Assembly (NCBI GenBank): GCA_015066205.1
Contig: SVOV01000010.1
Span: 1 to 64,000 of the forward strand
Reading direction: 5' to 3'
Source: Oscillospiraceae bacterium
GTDB lineage: Bacteria; Bacillota; Clostridia; Oscillospirales; Acutalibacteraceae
Length of the DNA stretch: 64,000 nucleotides
The notes below the pieces were generated by a model. The model was not told where the DNA came from. It worked only from the letters and a program-made list of their open reading frames with translations, and ran no database searches. Both the position numbers and the translations under genes were made by a program. This document shows positions 7,691-17,000 of the stretch, in pieces (position 1 is the stretch's first letter; each line of letters starts with the position of its first letter).

Positions 7691-8857
7691 TCAGCTTTTT
7701 ATGATTTTTCCCTTGACTGAAACGAATGAAACATTGATTTCGTCATCAAAGAGAATTATATCCTCGTCATAGCCTTTTTCGATCTTTCCCTTTTCCTTAT
7801 CACAGCCTATGACGGACAGGGGAGTGAGGCTTGCCATTTTAACTGCATCGGTAAGAGGAATACCCGCAGTTTTTACCATATTTCTTACAAGAATATTACT
7901 TGTTGCAACGCTTCCCGCAAGGCAGGAGCGGTCGCTGAGCTTCATAACGGAATCCTCATATATTACTTCAAGGCCGTTTTCCTGTAATATGACGGTGCCC
8001 TCTTCCATATCAAGAGCTGAATATTCAAGACCGTCGCTTATTGCATATGCCTTGTCTGCTCCCTTTGCCTTGTGAATGAGCTTCAGCACACCGTAGGGAA
8101 GATGTCTTAAGTCTGCAATGAACTGTGTCGTATAGCCGTCAAGAGAAAGACCGGCTTCAACAACGCCCGCGTGACGGAAGATTCCTATTTTTCTCATTCC
8201 GGAGCAAGCGGAATATATGTGAGTAACATCACTGAAGCCGTGGGAAAGTGCTTCTTCTGTGTTTGAATAGTCGCCGTCAGAGTGGGCAACGGAAGCAACA
8301 ATGCCTCTCTTTTTAGCTTCCTCTCCGACAATGAAGCCGTTTTCTATTTCGGGGGCAGCACCGATAATTTTAATAATATCGGATGAATCAAGAAGCTCGG
8401 AAATATTCTCTCTTGTCGGTACAAGAATATTTTCGGGGCTCTGCGCGCCTTTCATTTTCATGGAAATGAAAGGGCCTTCAAGATGTACGCCTAATATGTT
8501 TGAATCGGTGCATATCTTCTGCGCTTCTTCAATGTTTTTTATAACTCTTTTGAGCTGTTCAATAGGAGCGGCAAGAGTCGTCGGAAGAATTGATGTCGTT
8601 CCGCGAAGAGCGTGAGCGGTACACATTTTTACAATGTCCGAAGGTGAGCCCATTGCGGAATAGCCGCCTCCTCCGTGAACATGGATGTCGGCAAAGCCGG
8701 GGGAGAGGTATCTGCCTTCGCAGTCTATAATTTCACAGTCTGCCGTTTTTGGAACAACCGGAGTGATATCGACAATTTTTCCGTTTTCCGTTGCAACGGC
8801 CTGTCCTTCAATTATTTCATCGGGAGTAATTATTTTTGCATTGATATAGTATCTCAC
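7691..8857 (-). CDS. nagA: N-acetylglucosamine-6-phosphate deacetylase
   Basis: Amidohydrolase of 388 residues that removes acetate from GlcNAc-6-P in the cytoplasm. The metal and catalytic signatures are present: HVH (59-61), HLEGP (Glu127), AHSDG (His192), THIY (His213) and AISDG with the catalytic Asp275. The usual THLFNAM sequence reads THIYSACSGM, a divergence that could change substrate range. A GTG start at 8857 is preferred because GCGAGG lies 8 nt before it; the in-frame ATG at 8893 has no SD. It is divergent from the oxidoreductase-kinase-GH4 operon and upstream of the two-component genes, so it probably serves the same amino-sugar pathway. No nagB is in the window. Confidence 0.88.
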   Translation of the reverse strand: MRYYINAKIITPDEIIEGQAVATENGKIVDITPVVPKTADCEIIDCEGRYLSPGFADIHVHGGGGYSAMGSPSDIVKMCTAHALRGTTSILPTTLAAPIEQLKRVIKNIEEAQKICTDSNILGVHLEGPFISMKMKGAQSPENILVPTRENISELLDSSDIIKIIGAAPEIENGFIVGEEAKKRGIVASVAHSDGDYSNTEEALSHGFSDVTHIYSACSGMRKIGIFRHAGVVEAGLSLDGYTTQFIADLRHLPYGVLKLIHKAKGADKAYAISDGLEYSALDMEEGTVILQENGLEVIYEDSVMKLSDRSCLAGSVATSNILVRNMVKTAGIPLTDAVKMASLTPLSVIGCDKEKGKIEKGYDEDIILFDDEINVSFVSVKGKIIKS

Positions 8858-8923
8858 ATAAAAAACCTCGCTTTCACTAAAATATTTTAGCAAAATAATT
8901 ATTAAAGTTCAATAAAAATATAA

Positions 8924-8938
8924 ATTTCCTATGGAAAT
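8924..8938. promoter_or_regulatory. candidate operator between divergent nagA and the oxidoreductase operon
   Basis: Dyad ATTTCC-TAT-GGAAAT in the 137-bp divergent intergenic region. It lies near a TGCTAAAAT extended -10 at 8952-8960 on the plus strand. It could control both directions; no regulator gene is adjacent. Confidence 0.35.
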
Positions 8939-8994
8939 ATCTTTTTCTTTGTGCTAAAATGCTTTTGTACTATGCGCAAAGGAAGGTATTATTT

Positions 8995-10263
8995 ATGAAC
9001 ACAGAGAAAAAAATCAGAATAGGCGCTGTGGGAATCAGCGGAAGAGGATCGGGAATGCTTGAGCTTTTACTCGCAGTTCCCGGTGTTGTCTGCCCCGCAG
9101 TCTGTGATAAATATGAAGACAGAGCCGCTCACGGTGTTGAGATCGTCAAGAATTCTGAAAGCTATGACGGATATGAGGTAAATTCATATCTTGATTATGA
9201 AGAGATGCTCAGCAAGGAAAAGCTTGATGCGCTTGTTGTATTTACTACTTGGATCACTCATTCAAAAATAGCAATAGCCGGTATGAACGCAGGTCTTAAT
9301 GTTGCTATGGAGGTCGGCGGTGCCGCTTCAATAGAAGAGTGCTGGGAATTAGTCAGAACGAGCGAAAGAACAGGAAAGTTCTGTATGCTTCTTGAAAACT
9401 GCTGCTATGACAGAAATGAAATGGCAATTTTCAATATGGTAAAGCAGGGTCTTTTCGGTGAAATAGTTCACTGTGAAGGCGGCTACAGACACGATCTCCG
9501 TGACGAAATATGCCTCGGCAGAGAAAACCGCCACGGAAGACTCTTCAATTTCCAGAACAGAAACGGTGAGCTTTATCCCACCCATCAGTTAGGCCCCATC
9601 TCAAAGGTTCTCGGAATCAACCGCGGAAACCGCTTCCTTTCTCTCGTGTCAATGGCAAGTAAATCAAAGGGTCTTAACCAGTGGATCAAGGAAAACAAAG
9701 GTGAGGATTACGATATCTACGGCTATGATTTTGCCTGCGGCGATGTTGTTACAACAATTATCAAGTGCGCTCACGGTGAAACAATTACTCTTACTCACGA
9801 CTGCTGTCTTCCCCGTCCTTACACAAGAAACTACCTTGTTCAGGGTACAAAGGGTATTTTCTCCGATATTGACGATGCTGCTGCCTGTGCTATCACAGGA
9901 GTTACGGAAAGCACTCACGACTGGACAAAGTTTGATACCATCAGAGAAAAGTATGACCATCCTCTCTGGTCAAAATATGAAAAAGCCGGCGTAAAGGCAG
10001 GCCACGGCGGTATGGACTATCTTGTTCTTTCCGCTTTCGTTGAAGCCGCAATGCACGGCAGTCAGCCCCCCATTGATGTTTATGACACAGCAGCCTGGAT
10101 GGCAATTACCTGCCTTTCTGAGCAGAGCGTTGCAATGGGCGGTCTTCCCGTTGCAGTTCCCGATTTTACAAACGGTATGTGGATAGACCGTGAACCCTAC
10201 AGACGCGGTGTTTACTGTCTTGAAGAGGTTTGTAACGATTTCTTTGAGGGTGAGGATGAATAA
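8995..10263 (+). CDS. Gfo/Idh/MocA-family oxidoreductase
   Basis: A 422-residue NAD(P)-dependent oxidoreductase-type protein: an N-terminal Rossmann fold with IGAVGISGRGSGM (near residues 10-22), a EVGGAASIEECWE block around the family's EKP site (here the lysine-proline is not conserved), and a C-terminal alpha/beta domain with a YPTHQLGPISKVLG motif. Enzymes of this family oxidise sugars or, in GH109, use NAD in glycoside hydrolysis, so either is possible. GGAAGG precedes ATG 8995; the earlier in-frame ATG at 8959 has no ribosome site. It is the first gene of an operon with a sugar-kinase-like ATPase (1 bp gap) and a GH4 enzyme, which also uses NAD. Confidence 0.85.
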   Translation: MNTEKKIRIGAVGISGRGSGMLELLLAVPGVVCPAVCDKYEDRAAHGVEIVKNSESYDGYEVNSYLDYEEMLSKEKLDALVVFTTWITHSKIAIAGMNAGLNVAMEVGGAASIEECWELVRTSERTGKFCMLLENCCYDRNEMAIFNMVKQGLFGEIVHCEGGYRHDLRDEICLGRENRHGRLFNFQNRNGELYPTHQLGPISKVLGINRGNRFLSLVSMASKSKGLNQWIKENKGEDYDIYGYDFACGDVVTTIIKCAHGETITLTHDCCLPRPYTRNYLVQGTKGIFSDIDDAAACAITGVTESTHDWTKFDTIREKYDHPLWSKYEKAGVKAGHGGMDYLVLSAFVEAAMHGSQPPIDVYDTAAWMAITCLSEQSVAMGGLPVAVPDFTNGMWIDREPYRRGVYCLEEVCNDFFEGEDE

Positions 10264-10264
10264 T

Positions 10265-11200
10265 ATGAGCTTTTATATAGGTATAGACGGCGGCGGTACA
10301 AAAACACAGTACGCGCTTTTCAATGAAAAAAAGGAAATGCTTTCAACCGTTAAAACAACTGGAAGCAATCACGAAAACCTTGAAGGAGCAATTCCCGAGG
10401 CAGCAGGAATAATAATGGGCGGTATCAATGAGCTTCTTAATGAGAATAAGCTTGCTCTTTCCGATATTACTCATATCCTTATGGCTCTTGCGGGAATTGA
10501 CCATCAGTATCAGTGTGATGAAATGACCGAAGAGCTTAAAAAGCTCGGTCTCAGTGTACCTTTTTCAATTTACAATGACGGCTTTATCGTTGTAAAAGCA
10601 GGTCTTACCGGAAAAGCCGGTATCGGCTACAACTGCGGAACGGGAACCTGCTGCAACTCCGTAGGCTCCGACGGACGCCTTTTACAGGTCGGCGGCTTCG
10701 GAGAGCTTTCGGGAGATGTCGGCGGAGGTCACTGGATAGCAAGACAGACCTTCGGCAAGCTTTATGACGATATCTGCCTTAAGATCAAGCATACCGTGAT
10801 GACAGATAAAATAGTTGAAAAGTTCGGTATCACACCTGACCGTGACGGCGTTCTTTCCCTTATCGCTCCGATGGAGGAAGAGGGGGACGATATTGTAAGA
10901 GATATGCTTGATATCTTCTTTGAGGCTCTTAATGCAGGCGATGAGGCTGCCACGGAAATAGCTGATGTTATGGCAGAGCGCGGTGCTCAGTTTATCTGTG
11001 CTCATATAAGAAATCAGGTATTTGACGGCGATACCATTCAGGTTGTTCTTTCAGGCTCAATGCACTGTAAGCTTCCTTCCGAGGTTTATGTGAATAAGCT
11101 TATAAAGAGAACCGAGGAAATAAGCGGAAAGAAGTTTCAGTTTATAAAATTACAGGTAGCTCCGGTTATGGGCTGTATCAACTGGATGCTTGAAGACTGA
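10265..11200 (+). CDS. BadF/BadG/BcrA-family ATPase, N-acetylglucosamine-kinase-like
   Basis: A 312-residue member of the ASKHA fold. Phosphate-1 motif GIDGGGTKTQ is at the N-terminus; GIGYNCGTGTC (phosphate-2) and GDVGGGHWIARQ follow, and an adenosine-type LSGSMH motif is near the C-terminus. This size and motif set match N-acetylglucosamine kinase-like proteins rather than the larger dehydratase activators. ATG 10265 is just 1 bp after the preceding stop, with GAGGGTGAGG as SD inside the upstream gene. In context it most likely phosphorylates a sugar or amino sugar that GH4 or NagA then handles. Confidence 0.85.
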   Translation: MSFYIGIDGGGTKTQYALFNEKKEMLSTVKTTGSNHENLEGAIPEAAGIIMGGINELLNENKLALSDITHILMALAGIDHQYQCDEMTEELKKLGLSVPFSIYNDGFIVVKAGLTGKAGIGYNCGTGTCCNSVGSDGRLLQVGGFGELSGDVGGGHWIARQTFGKLYDDICLKIKHTVMTDKIVEKFGITPDRDGVLSLIAPMEEEGDDIVRDMLDIFFEALNAGDEAATEIADVMAERGAQFICAHIRNQVFDGDTIQVVLSGSMHCKLPSEVYVNKLIKRTEEISGKKFQFIKLQVAPVMGCINWMLED

Positions 11201-11220
11201 TAAGAAAGAAGGAATATATA

Positions 11221-12504
11221 ATGAAAGAAATCAATGTAACCGTAATCGGTTCAGGCAGTACCTATTGTCCCGAGCTTGTTGACGGATTTTTACAGCGTCA
11301 GGATTCGCTTAAGCTCAAAAGACTTGTGCTTATGGATATTGATGACAGAAAGAGAAACATTGTAGGTTCTCTCTGCGAAAGAATGATAAAGGCAGCAGGA
11401 ATGGACACCGAGGTCGTTATGACTGACAATCTCGACGATGCTCTTCCCGGTGCTGATTTCGTTGTGACACAGATCCGTGTAGGTAAGCTTCCTTGCCGCT
11501 ATCTTGACGAATCGATTCCCGTAAAGTACGGACTTATCGGTCAGGAAACAACGGGTATCGGCGGCTTCTTCAAGGCTCTTCGTACAATTCCCGTTATCGG
11601 CAATATCTGTAAAAAGATAGAGGAGCTTTGTCCCGATGCATGGCTTATAAACTTTACAAATCCCTCGGGTATTATTACCGATTTCGTTCTTAACAATACA
11701 AATGTAAAATGTATCGGTCTTTGCAATGTTCCCATTGATATGATCGACGATGTCAAGGAAGCGGTAGGCGAGGATGCCGATGTCACATATCTCGGACTTA
11801 ACCACTTAAGCTGGATAACATCCGTTGTAAAGGATGGCGAAGAGATGCTTTATAAGCTCTTCGACGAAGGCTTTGCTCCCAAGGTCATGGCAAACATCGT
11901 TGATGACGGCTTTGATACAGATTGTCTTCGTGCCTGCGGCGGCTGGCCCTCCTCGTATCTTCAGTATTACTATAACCGTGAGGATAAGCTGAAGCACCTC
12001 AGAGAGGACAAGAAGAGCCGTGCACAGGTTTGTATGGACATTGAAGAACAGCTTCTTAAAATGTATCAGGATGAGGAGCTTTGCATAAAGCCCGCTCTTC
12101 TTGATAAGCGCGGCGGTCACAAGTATTCTCTTGCAGCCTGCTCTCTTATCGATTCAATAGCAAATGACAAGAACGATGTTCATGTTGTAAATGTTCTCAA
12201 TAACGGAACTCTTCCCTTTATGAAGGATGATGATGTTGTTGAGGTTGCGGCAAGAATCGGTGCTGACGGTGCAAAGCCCGTTCCCGTAAAGCCTACCTGG
12301 AACCGCCATATCGAAGGTCTTATGACAGTTGTTAAGACCTATGAAAAATATACTGTTGAGGCAGGTATGAACGGTGATGACCGAGCTGCCTACAATGCTA
12401 TGATGGTTCATCCTCTTATAGGAGATTTCAAGAAAGCAAGAGATTGCTATGAGGAAATGAAGGATGCTCACAGAGAATTCCTTCCCCAGTTTTTAGGCAA
12501 ATAA
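11221..12504 (+). CDS. family 4 glycoside hydrolase (6-phospho-beta-glucosidase type)
   Basis: A 427-residue GH4 enzyme that cleaves 6-phospho-glycosides by an NAD- and Mn-dependent redox-elimination mechanism. The NAD site GSGSTY (residues 10-15), NFTNPSG (144-150), the metal-binding Cys in GLCNVP (Cys168) and His in GLNHLSW (His195) are all present. The beta-glucosidase/alpha-galactosidase split within GH4 depends on these motifs; CNVP favours the 6-phospho-beta type. It is the third gene of the operon, with SD AAGAAAGAAGG, and is closed by a strong terminator. Confidence 0.93.
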   Translation: MKEINVTVIGSGSTYCPELVDGFLQRQDSLKLKRLVLMDIDDRKRNIVGSLCERMIKAAGMDTEVVMTDNLDDALPGADFVVTQIRVGKLPCRYLDESIPVKYGLIGQETTGIGGFFKALRTIPVIGNICKKIEELCPDAWLINFTNPSGIITDFVLNNTNVKCIGLCNVPIDMIDDVKEAVGEDADVTYLGLNHLSWITSVVKDGEEMLYKLFDEGFAPKVMANIVDDGFDTDCLRACGGWPSSYLQYYYNREDKLKHLREDKKSRAQVCMDIEEQLLKMYQDEELCIKPALLDKRGGHKYSLAACSLIDSIANDKNDVHVVNVLNNGTLPFMKDDDVVEVAARIGADGAKPVPVKPTWNRHIEGLMTVVKTYEKYTVEAGMNGDDRAAYNAMMVHPLIGDFKKARDCYEEMKDAHREFLPQFLGK

Positions 12505-12517
12505 ACTGAATATTTTG

Positions 12518-12557
12518 CACCTATCCGTCGGTTTTCCTGACGGACAGGTGTTTTTTT
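12518..12557 (+). terminator. terminator of the oxidoreductase-kinase-GH4 operon
   Basis: Imperfect stem CACCT-TCCGTC with GG-TTTT-CC apex and GACGGA-AGGTG, followed by seven T. Confidence 0.9.
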
Positions 12558-12577
12558 GAACATAAAGGAGAAGAGAT

Positions 12578-14680
12578 ATGAACTATTACTCACTCAGAAC
12601 CAAAAAAACTCCCCAGAAGATAAGAACTCTTTTTACAACAGAGAATTCTCTGCCCTCTGACAGTATAACTGCACTGTGCTTTGATAAAAACGGTACGCTT
12701 TTTGCGGGAACGGATAACGGACTTGTATACTTCAGCGGGGAAGCCTTTGAAAGCGTTGACGGCATTTCAGGGGTTGTCGGTGCGGTGTTCTGCGCAGATG
12801 ACGGAGCAGTTTTTGTCGGTGCCGCAGAAAATGTTTTCATTCTTAATGATAAAAAGGTTATATATAAGCAGGCCTTTGATTCTGCCGTTGTTGCAATTAC
12901 AAAGGACGGTACGGGAAGGGTATGGCTTGCAACGGTAACAACCTGTTATTTTTACGATAACGGAAAGTTCGTAAGACTTCAGGGCTTTGATTTTGAAAAT
13001 ACACATTGTATGACCGCATTCGGTGACAGACAGGTGTTTGCCGCCTGCGACAAGGCTCTTCTTGTGCTTCACGGCAAGCGTCCCCGCTGGAGCACTCTTA
13101 TGCCTGAGATCAGTAATGCCCCTGAAAATATCAGAACTCTTTCGAGCGATTCTCTCGGTTATGTATGGGTAGGTACTGATAAGGGCATATATCTTTATGA
13201 CGGCAAGGGCGAATGGATCAAGCCCGCTGAAATCGGATTTTTCCCCGTGTGCCCAATAAATAAAATAGTTTTCGGAACAGACGGAACCGTATATCTTGCA
13301 ACAGAGATAGGTGTTTATGTAATTTCGGGCGGAAAGACAAGATTCCTCGGAAAGGGCAGATATATCCCCTCCGACAGGGCTCTTGATATTGCCGTTAAGG
13401 AGGATAATTCCGAATACTGGATAGCTACCGATAAGGGACTTGCAAGAATTGAGCTGAAGCCGATGTCTCTTTCCGAAAAAGAAGCATATTTTGACGGTCT
13501 TATGAAATATTATAACCGTGAGAATTTCTATACAGATATCCATGTGGGAGAATATATGGCTCCCATTGAAAGCGGAACACCCTGTATTACGGATAATGAC
13601 GGCTTATGGTCCGCTTTATATGTCGGGGCTTTATGCTTCAAATATGCAGTAACAAAGGATGAAGAGATAAAAGAACGCGCTAAAAAGGCAATGAAGGCTC
13701 TTATCAAGCTTCAGACTATGACGGGAATCAGCGGCTTCCCCGCAAGAGCATACCGCCGACCCGGTGAAGACGGCTTCGGAAACGGCGATCCCGAATGGCA
13801 TCTTACAAAGGATGAAAAGGGTGAGCTTGAATGGAAGGGCGAAACCTCATCGGATGAGCTTGTAGGCCATTATTTCGCAGCTGCATATTTCTATGATCTT
13901 GTTGCTGATGAAGAGGATAAGCCTGAGCTTGTTGCCGCAATAAAGAGTGTTACCGATCATCTTATTGAGCATAATTTCACCCTTTGCGATGTTGACGGTC
14001 TGCCCACGACCTGGGCTCATTTCGGTCCCGAGGCTCTTAATGATAATGAAATGTGGTGTTGGGAAAAGGGTATAAATTCACTTGAGCTTATGGCATTTGT
14101 GAGAATCACCGAGCATCTCACGGGCGAAAAGAAGTATACCGAGCTTGCCGACGAATTACTTCGCAAGCATCACTACGGAATGAATCTTCTCACATATAAG
14201 AGATATGACAGCTATGCCAATCATATAGATGACCTTTTAGGTATTCTGAGTGTTCTTCCCTTATGGGATTATGAAAAGAACGAAGATATGAAGAAATATC
14301 TTCTTCTTGCCTTAAGACGCCAGTTTGAATATGAAAAGATAGAAGCCAATCCCATTTATAACTTTATTTTCTCTTATTTCACAGGTGCACACGCCGATAT
14401 TGAGAGTGCAATTGAAACTCTTGAGGATCATCCTCTTGATATGTTTGAATACAGAACAGATAATTCGATCCGTCCCGATGTTGAAATAAACTACGGACCC
14501 GTCGAATACGGCGACAGACCTCAGGCATTAAAGGCGCTTCCCGCAGATGAAAGAGGACTCGGCAGACTTTCATATGAAGCCTTTAATATCAATAAAGGCA
14601 ACGACAGAAGCTACACTCTTCCCTCTGAATGGCTTCTCGGCTATTGGCTCGGAAGATACTACGGTCTTATTGAAGAATAA
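12578..14680 (+). CDS. beta-propeller / alpha-toroid fusion protein, probable carbohydrate enzyme
   Basis: A 700-residue two-part protein with no signal peptide or membrane helix. Residues about 15-300 hold at least five Reg_prop-type propeller repeats with the signatures LPSDSITALCFDKNGTLFAG, SLGYVWVGTDKGIYLYDG and YWIATDKGLARI. Residues about 330-695 form a helical repeat domain with paired Trp/Glu motifs (DNDGLWSALYVGAL, SSDELVGHYFAAAYFYD, NEMWCWEKG) like (alpha/alpha)6 glycosidases and lyases. Reg_prop modules normally sit outside the cell in hybrid two-component sensors, so a cytoplasmic fusion to a catalytic-looking toroid is unusual. GGAG precedes the ATG. It has its own transcript, bounded by terminators on both sides. 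The substrate is unknown; nearby rhamnosidase and galactosidase genes suggest plant or host glycan. Confidence 0.7.
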   Translation: MNYYSLRTKKTPQKIRTLFTTENSLPSDSITALCFDKNGTLFAGTDNGLVYFSGEAFESVDGISGVVGAVFCADDGAVFVGAAENVFILNDKKVIYKQAFDSAVVAITKDGTGRVWLATVTTCYFYDNGKFVRLQGFDFENTHCMTAFGDRQVFAACDKALLVLHGKRPRWSTLMPEISNAPENIRTLSSDSLGYVWVGTDKGIYLYDGKGEWIKPAEIGFFPVCPINKIVFGTDGTVYLATEIGVYVISGGKTRFLGKGRYIPSDRALDIAVKEDNSEYWIATDKGLARIELKPMSLSEKEAYFDGLMKYYNRENFYTDIHVGEYMAPIESGTPCITDNDGLWSALYVGALCFKYAVTKDEEIKERAKKAMKALIKLQTMTGISGFPARAYRRPGEDGFGNGDPEWHLTKDEKGELEWKGETSSDELVGHYFAAAYFYDLVADEEDKPELVAAIKSVTDHLIEHNFTLCDVDGLPTTWAHFGPEALNDNEMWCWEKGINSLELMAFVRITEHLTGEKKYTELADELLRKHHYGMNLLTYKRYDSYANHIDDLLGILSVLPLWDYEKNEDMKKYLLLALRRQFEYEKIEANPIYNFIFSYFTGAHADIESAIETLEDHPLDMFEYRTDNSIRPDVEINYGPVEYGDRPQALKALPADERGLGRLSYEAFNINKGNDRSYTLPSEWLLGYWLGRYYGLIEE

Positions 14681-14702
14681 GAAAAAATCTTACGATCTGC
14701 CA

Positions 14703-14732
14703 ACCCTCTGCCCCGATTTGGGGGTAGAGGGT
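14703..14732 (+). terminator. terminator after the propeller fusion gene
   Basis: Stem ACCCTCT-G-CCCC / GGGG-T-AGAGGGT with one internal mismatch, then T-rich sequence. Confidence 0.75.
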
Positions 14733-14793
14733 GTTTCTTGTTATATGTATATTGCTCATTTTTGCGAGCGATTTCCTATATAATAAAAAACCT

Positions 14794-14829
14794 ACCCGGA
14801 TATCTCAGACGGATATCCGGGTAAAGCTT
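14794..14829. terminator. bidirectional terminator upstream of the GH78 stop
   Basis: Stem ACCCGGATATC / GATATCCGGGT with a 7-nt loop. It has a T-run on the plus side (AAGCTTTTTTT) and an A-run before it that is a T-run on the minus strand. It ends the minus-strand GH2-GH78 transcript and can back up the previous terminator. Confidence 0.85.
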
Positions 14830-14839
14830 TTTTTGTGAG

Positions 14840-16996
14840 TTATTTTACTTTGATTTCGCCCGTTACATTAACAGCAGTTTTTCTGTTACCGTTTTCATCG
14901 GTTGTAATTTCAACCGTTATGTCGCCCCATAATGTTTTCATAGAGCCTTTAACATTCTGAAGTGAGGGTATTTCGGCAGGGGATACGGTGATTTCACTGT
15001 AGCCTGCCTTATCTTCGGCTCTCTTTATGCCTAAAATTTCCGAGAAGAAATATTCTATGACGGCACCGAACATAGGATGGCATCGGGAGTCACAGCCCTC
15101 CCAGTTTTCCCAGAGGGTTGTTGCACCGTGCTTTTTCATATTATAGAAGGAGGATTCCTCTTCATTTGTAAGAAGCGTGAATGCAATATCGGGTCTTCCG
15201 AGGCGGAATAATTCTCTTATAACAAGATCAGTTCCGAATATACCCGTATCGAATGTGCCGAGCTTCTCATATTTTTCAATGAGATTTCTTTCGGTTCTTT
15301 CGTTTCCGAGTCCGATATCAAGAGCGAAAGCATCCGCTCCCTGAGTACCGTCACAGAAGCTTGCTGTTTCTTCATTGTAATAATGCTTTATTATTGCATT
15401 TTTGCTGTCTTCTGCAAGCTTTTTGTAAACAGCAGCTTCTTCATTAAAACCTAAAATACCGGCTGTTTCTGCCGTCATTTCGGCACATTTTGCAAGATAA
15501 TATGTGTTTACATAGGCTTCGGGGATGAGAACCTTGTTTTTCGGCGGACACCAGTCGCCAAGACACCAGCCGCCCTTTTCTTCGCTTGTTACAATTCCGT
15601 CCTCTGTGTGATTTACCATATATTTAAGGTAAGCCTTCATTGATTCATAGGATTCCTCAAGAACCGTAATATCGTTATAGAATTTATAATATCTGTAGGG
15701 AACTATAACCGCGGCACCGCCCCAGCCTCCGGGACCGCCGCCTCCGCCGTAGAAGGGAGCCGTGTGCTGAACATGACCGCCTTTTTTGTCCTGACAGTCC
15801 CTTATATCAGCCATCCATTTCTTATACATCTCTCTTGCATCAAATACAGACATTACAGCACCGCAGGTAAGCTGTCCGTCACCCGTATATCCCAGTCTTT
15901 CTCTGTGGGGACAGTCCGAGGGGATACAGCCGTGAACATTTGCGCTTTGTGTTTTTACATAAGCGTCAAATATCCACTGAAGAGTTTCATTATCGCAGAA
16001 GAAGTCTGATACTTGTGTAAGATCGGTCTGAATGACTCTGAATTCAGTCAGATGGCAGATGCCCGTAACCTCAATATATCTTGCGGCGTGCCAGGTAAAA
16101 TGAGGATGGAAATCCTGTCCCTTGGCTTTCATATCATAAATAAACTGATCTCTCTGCATTCTTGATGTTCCGCCCGTATAGTGGAACTGCAGACTGCCGT
16201 CGGAATTCAGCTCATCCGCATAGCGAAGAACTGCTCTCTCGTTATCTCTTGCGTGGTCTTCAAACTGAAGGACTCCGTAGCCTGCGGCAAGCTCTCCGAT
16301 GTCATATATCTTCATATCACCGAATTCATAAATGACCTTCGGGGTTATTGTTCTTAAGACTTTGTCAGACGGGAAAAAGCATTCAAGAAGCTGTGTTTCA
16401 GGAGCTTCTCTCACTGCGGAAGCTTTCCATTCGGAATCATCAAAAGCAGCGGTCTTCCATCCCTCGGGATAAAGCCTTGCATCGTGATATTCACCGTAAT
16501 AAAGGCTCGTTTCAAGAATATAGCTCTTTCTGAATCTTGTGTTATCCGAGGATGAATTAATAATTTTAGTTTCACCTTTATTATCCGTGATGACCAAGGT
16601 GAAGACAAGAGTGTTATCTCCCCAATAAGGCATACCCTCATTAGGGCTTTCGTGCTGACCGTACCAGCCTGCCCCTATATGGGTCGAAAGAACATTTTTA
16701 CCCTCACAAAGATATGCTGATATATCATACTTGTAATAGTATATTCTGTGAGAAAATGTGTCAAAAATAGGCATATGTATTTTTGACAGATCTCTCTTTT
16801 CATAGTCAGTCATTGCAGGGATAAACTGCTCATCGGAAACTCTTGTTCCGTTTATAAAAGCCTCAAAATAACCGAGTGCGGTAATATAAAGCTCGGCGCT
16901 TCTGATATTTTCGCAGGTGAATGCTGTTCTCGTAAGAACAGCATCCATCCCGGGATAGGTAAGCCATTTGCTGTTTGTGAAAATTTCTGAATTCAT
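14840..16996 (-). CDS. family 78 alpha-L-rhamnosidase
   Basis: A 718-residue cytoplasmic enzyme (no signal peptide). N-terminal beta-sandwich domains (about 1-310) precede the six-hairpin toroid carrying the GH78 signature DCPHRERLGYTGD (361-373), whose Glu366 matches the catalytic-acid region. A late TTLWENWEG motif and a C-terminal beta domain follow. It removes terminal L-rhamnose from pectic or other rhamnosides. It starts 4 bp after the GH2 gene stop on the same strand, with AAAGG as SD, so the two form an operon; this suggests a substrate with both rhamnose and beta-galactose, such as rhamnogalacturonan I side chains. Confidence 0.92.
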   Translation of the reverse strand: MNSEIFTNSKWLTYPGMDAVLTRTAFTCENIRSAELYITALGYFEAFINGTRVSDEQFIPAMTDYEKRDLSKIHMPIFDTFSHRIYYYKYDISAYLCEGKNVLSTHIGAGWYGQHESPNEGMPYWGDNTLVFTLVITDNKGETKIINSSSDNTRFRKSYILETSLYYGEYHDARLYPEGWKTAAFDDSEWKASAVREAPETQLLECFFPSDKVLRTITPKVIYEFGDMKIYDIGELAAGYGVLQFEDHARDNERAVLRYADELNSDGSLQFHYTGGTSRMQRDQFIYDMKAKGQDFHPHFTWHAARYIEVTGICHLTEFRVIQTDLTQVSDFFCDNETLQWIFDAYVKTQSANVHGCIPSDCPHRERLGYTGDGQLTCGAVMSVFDAREMYKKWMADIRDCQDKKGGHVQHTAPFYGGGGGPGGWGGAAVIVPYRYYKFYNDITVLEESYESMKAYLKYMVNHTEDGIVTSEEKGGWCLGDWCPPKNKVLIPEAYVNTYYLAKCAEMTAETAGILGFNEEAAVYKKLAEDSKNAIIKHYYNEETASFCDGTQGADAFALDIGLGNERTERNLIEKYEKLGTFDTGIFGTDLVIRELFRLGRPDIAFTLLTNEEESSFYNMKKHGATTLWENWEGCDSRCHPMFGAVIEYFFSEILGIKRAEDKAGYSEITVSPAEIPSLQNVKGSMKTLWGDITVEITTDENGNRKTAVNVTGEIKVK

Positions 16997-17000
16997 AATA

